Source: Brevundimonas vitisensis (GTDB lineage: Bacteria; Pseudomonadota; Alphaproteobacteria; Caulobacterales; Caulobacteraceae). From it: a stretch of 64,000 nt of DNA. Within the stretch, counting starts at the first letter, position 1. Every line of letters starts with the position of its first letter. Below, piece after piece: positions 63,563 to 64,000 of this stretch. Both the position numbers and the translations under genes were made by a program. The notes beneath the pieces are model-generated. The model saw only the letters and a program-made list of their open reading frames with translations, was not told where the DNA came from and did no database searches. The stretch spans positions 1,698,501-1,762,500 of the forward strand of contig NZ_CP067977.1 in NCBI RefSeq assembly GCF_016656965.1, written 5' to 3'.

Positions 63563-64000
63563 ATGTCGAAACGGCTTACAGCCGCACTGGTTGCGGCGAC
63601 CCTCGGATTTTCCGCTATCGGAAGCCTCCCGGTCAAAGCCGAAGACGTCTACTGGCAGTGCGTGACCTTCGCCCGCTTCTTCTCGGGCATCCAGATCCGG
63701 GGTGATGCCTGGACCTGGTGGGAGCAGGGCGTGGCGCGGTACCAGACAGGAAATCGTCCCGCCACCCAGTCTGTCCTGGTTTTCCGTCCGCATGGACGTA
63801 TGACCCGTGGCCACGTTGCCGTGGTGTCCGAGGTCCTGACCGACCGCATCATCCGCGTCACCCATGCCAATTGGGGCGGCAGCCGCGGCAAGGTCGAGGA
63901 AAACGTCACCGTCGCCGATGTTTCCGAGGCCGGCGACTGGAGCGCGGTCAAGGTCTGGTACGCCCCCAGCAATGCCCTGGGCACCACCGTCTATCCGACC
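63563..64000 (+). CDS. CHAP-domain peptidoglycan amidase/endopeptidase, 3'-partial
   Basis: The open frame starts at ATG 63563 and runs to the window end without a stop (146 codons seen). A signal peptide is cleaved near residue 26 (PVKAE). The CHAP cysteine protease core shows Cys33 (WQCVTFAR), His84 (RGHVAVVSEV) and the Asn-containing HANWGG, so the catalytic set looks intact. Probably a cell-wall hydrolase; the C-terminus lies outside the window. Confidence 0.85.
   Translation, partial: MSKRLTAALVAATLGFSAIGSLPVKAEDVYWQCVTFARFFSGIQIRGDAWTWWEQGVARYQTGNRPATQSVLVFRPHGRMTRGHVAVVSEVLTDRIIRVTHANWGGSRGKVEENVTVADVSEAGDWSAVKVWYAPSNALGTTVYPT

Noticed and set aside
1-64000. CRISPR arrays, tRNA or rRNA genes, prophage structural genes
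   Set aside because: No regularly spaced direct repeats, cloverleaf-like intergenic segments or phage structural genes were found on reading; the intergenic gaps are mostly too short for them.

Overview
The window is high-GC chromosomal DNA that looks like a Caulobacteraceae alphaproteobacterium, most likely Brevundimonas or a close relative. This is inferred from gene content and order, not from a database search. The main pointers are the ChvG/ChvI–HprK–EIIA–HPr cluster, a large NAD-glutamate dehydrogenase of the GdhZ type, MmcB, a FzlA-like GST next to queG, a DUF4908-type protein, and RegB/RegA with a divergent SCO gene. No rRNA or tRNA gene and no CRISPR array was seen.

Layout. 1–529 is a lipocalin. 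541–4284 is a complete transposon with an IS1595-type transposase. It has 24-bp terminal inverted repeats (23/24 identical) and an exact 8-bp target duplication (cgcttgat). It carries seven genes, counting the transposase. The six cargo genes include a tightly overlapping run: a His/Cys-rich protein, a DUF1828-like protein, a 54-residue protein and a two-helix membrane protein. The chromosome resumes with mmcB, the RegAB redox system and a SCO protein (4.3–7.6 kb). Then come a Xre regulator, lnt, ybeY, phoH-like, miaB, a lipoprotein and a VOC protein (7.6–13.7 kb). The nitrogen-type PTS components and the ChvGI envelope two-component system follow (13.8–17.3 kb). Next are a 570-residue unknown, a NifU-like Fe-S scaffold, a UspA protein and the 1622-residue GDH (17.5–25.4 kb).

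25.6–44 kb is a mixed housekeeping region: an outer-membrane barrel, a PerM-type permease, purH, two lipid-linked glycosyltransferases, HMG-CoA lyase, a DUF4908-like protein, phaB, an NDUFA9-like protein, uppP, an HTH-citrate synthase, a CDF transporter, fzlA, queG, a GST and pnp. 44.3–54.5 kb is the translation block rpsO–truB–rbfA, three envelope or secreted unknowns, and infB–ylxR–nusA–rimP. rimP is preceded by a good sigma70-like promoter and an intrinsic terminator in its leader, which suggests attenuation of the whole operon. 54.5–64 kb holds bioY, trmB, a hydrolase behind a perfect 16-bp palindrome, the ydbL–ynbE–ydbH envelope lipid-transport cassette, an M23 peptidase, an acyltransferase-3 protein lacking its signature histidines, and the start of a CHAP-domain protein cut by the window end.

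The strongest candidate for something undescribed is the transposon cargo (541–3203). The second is the rimP leader attenuator. Several long perfect palindromes and a nested inverted-repeat element also deserve attention.
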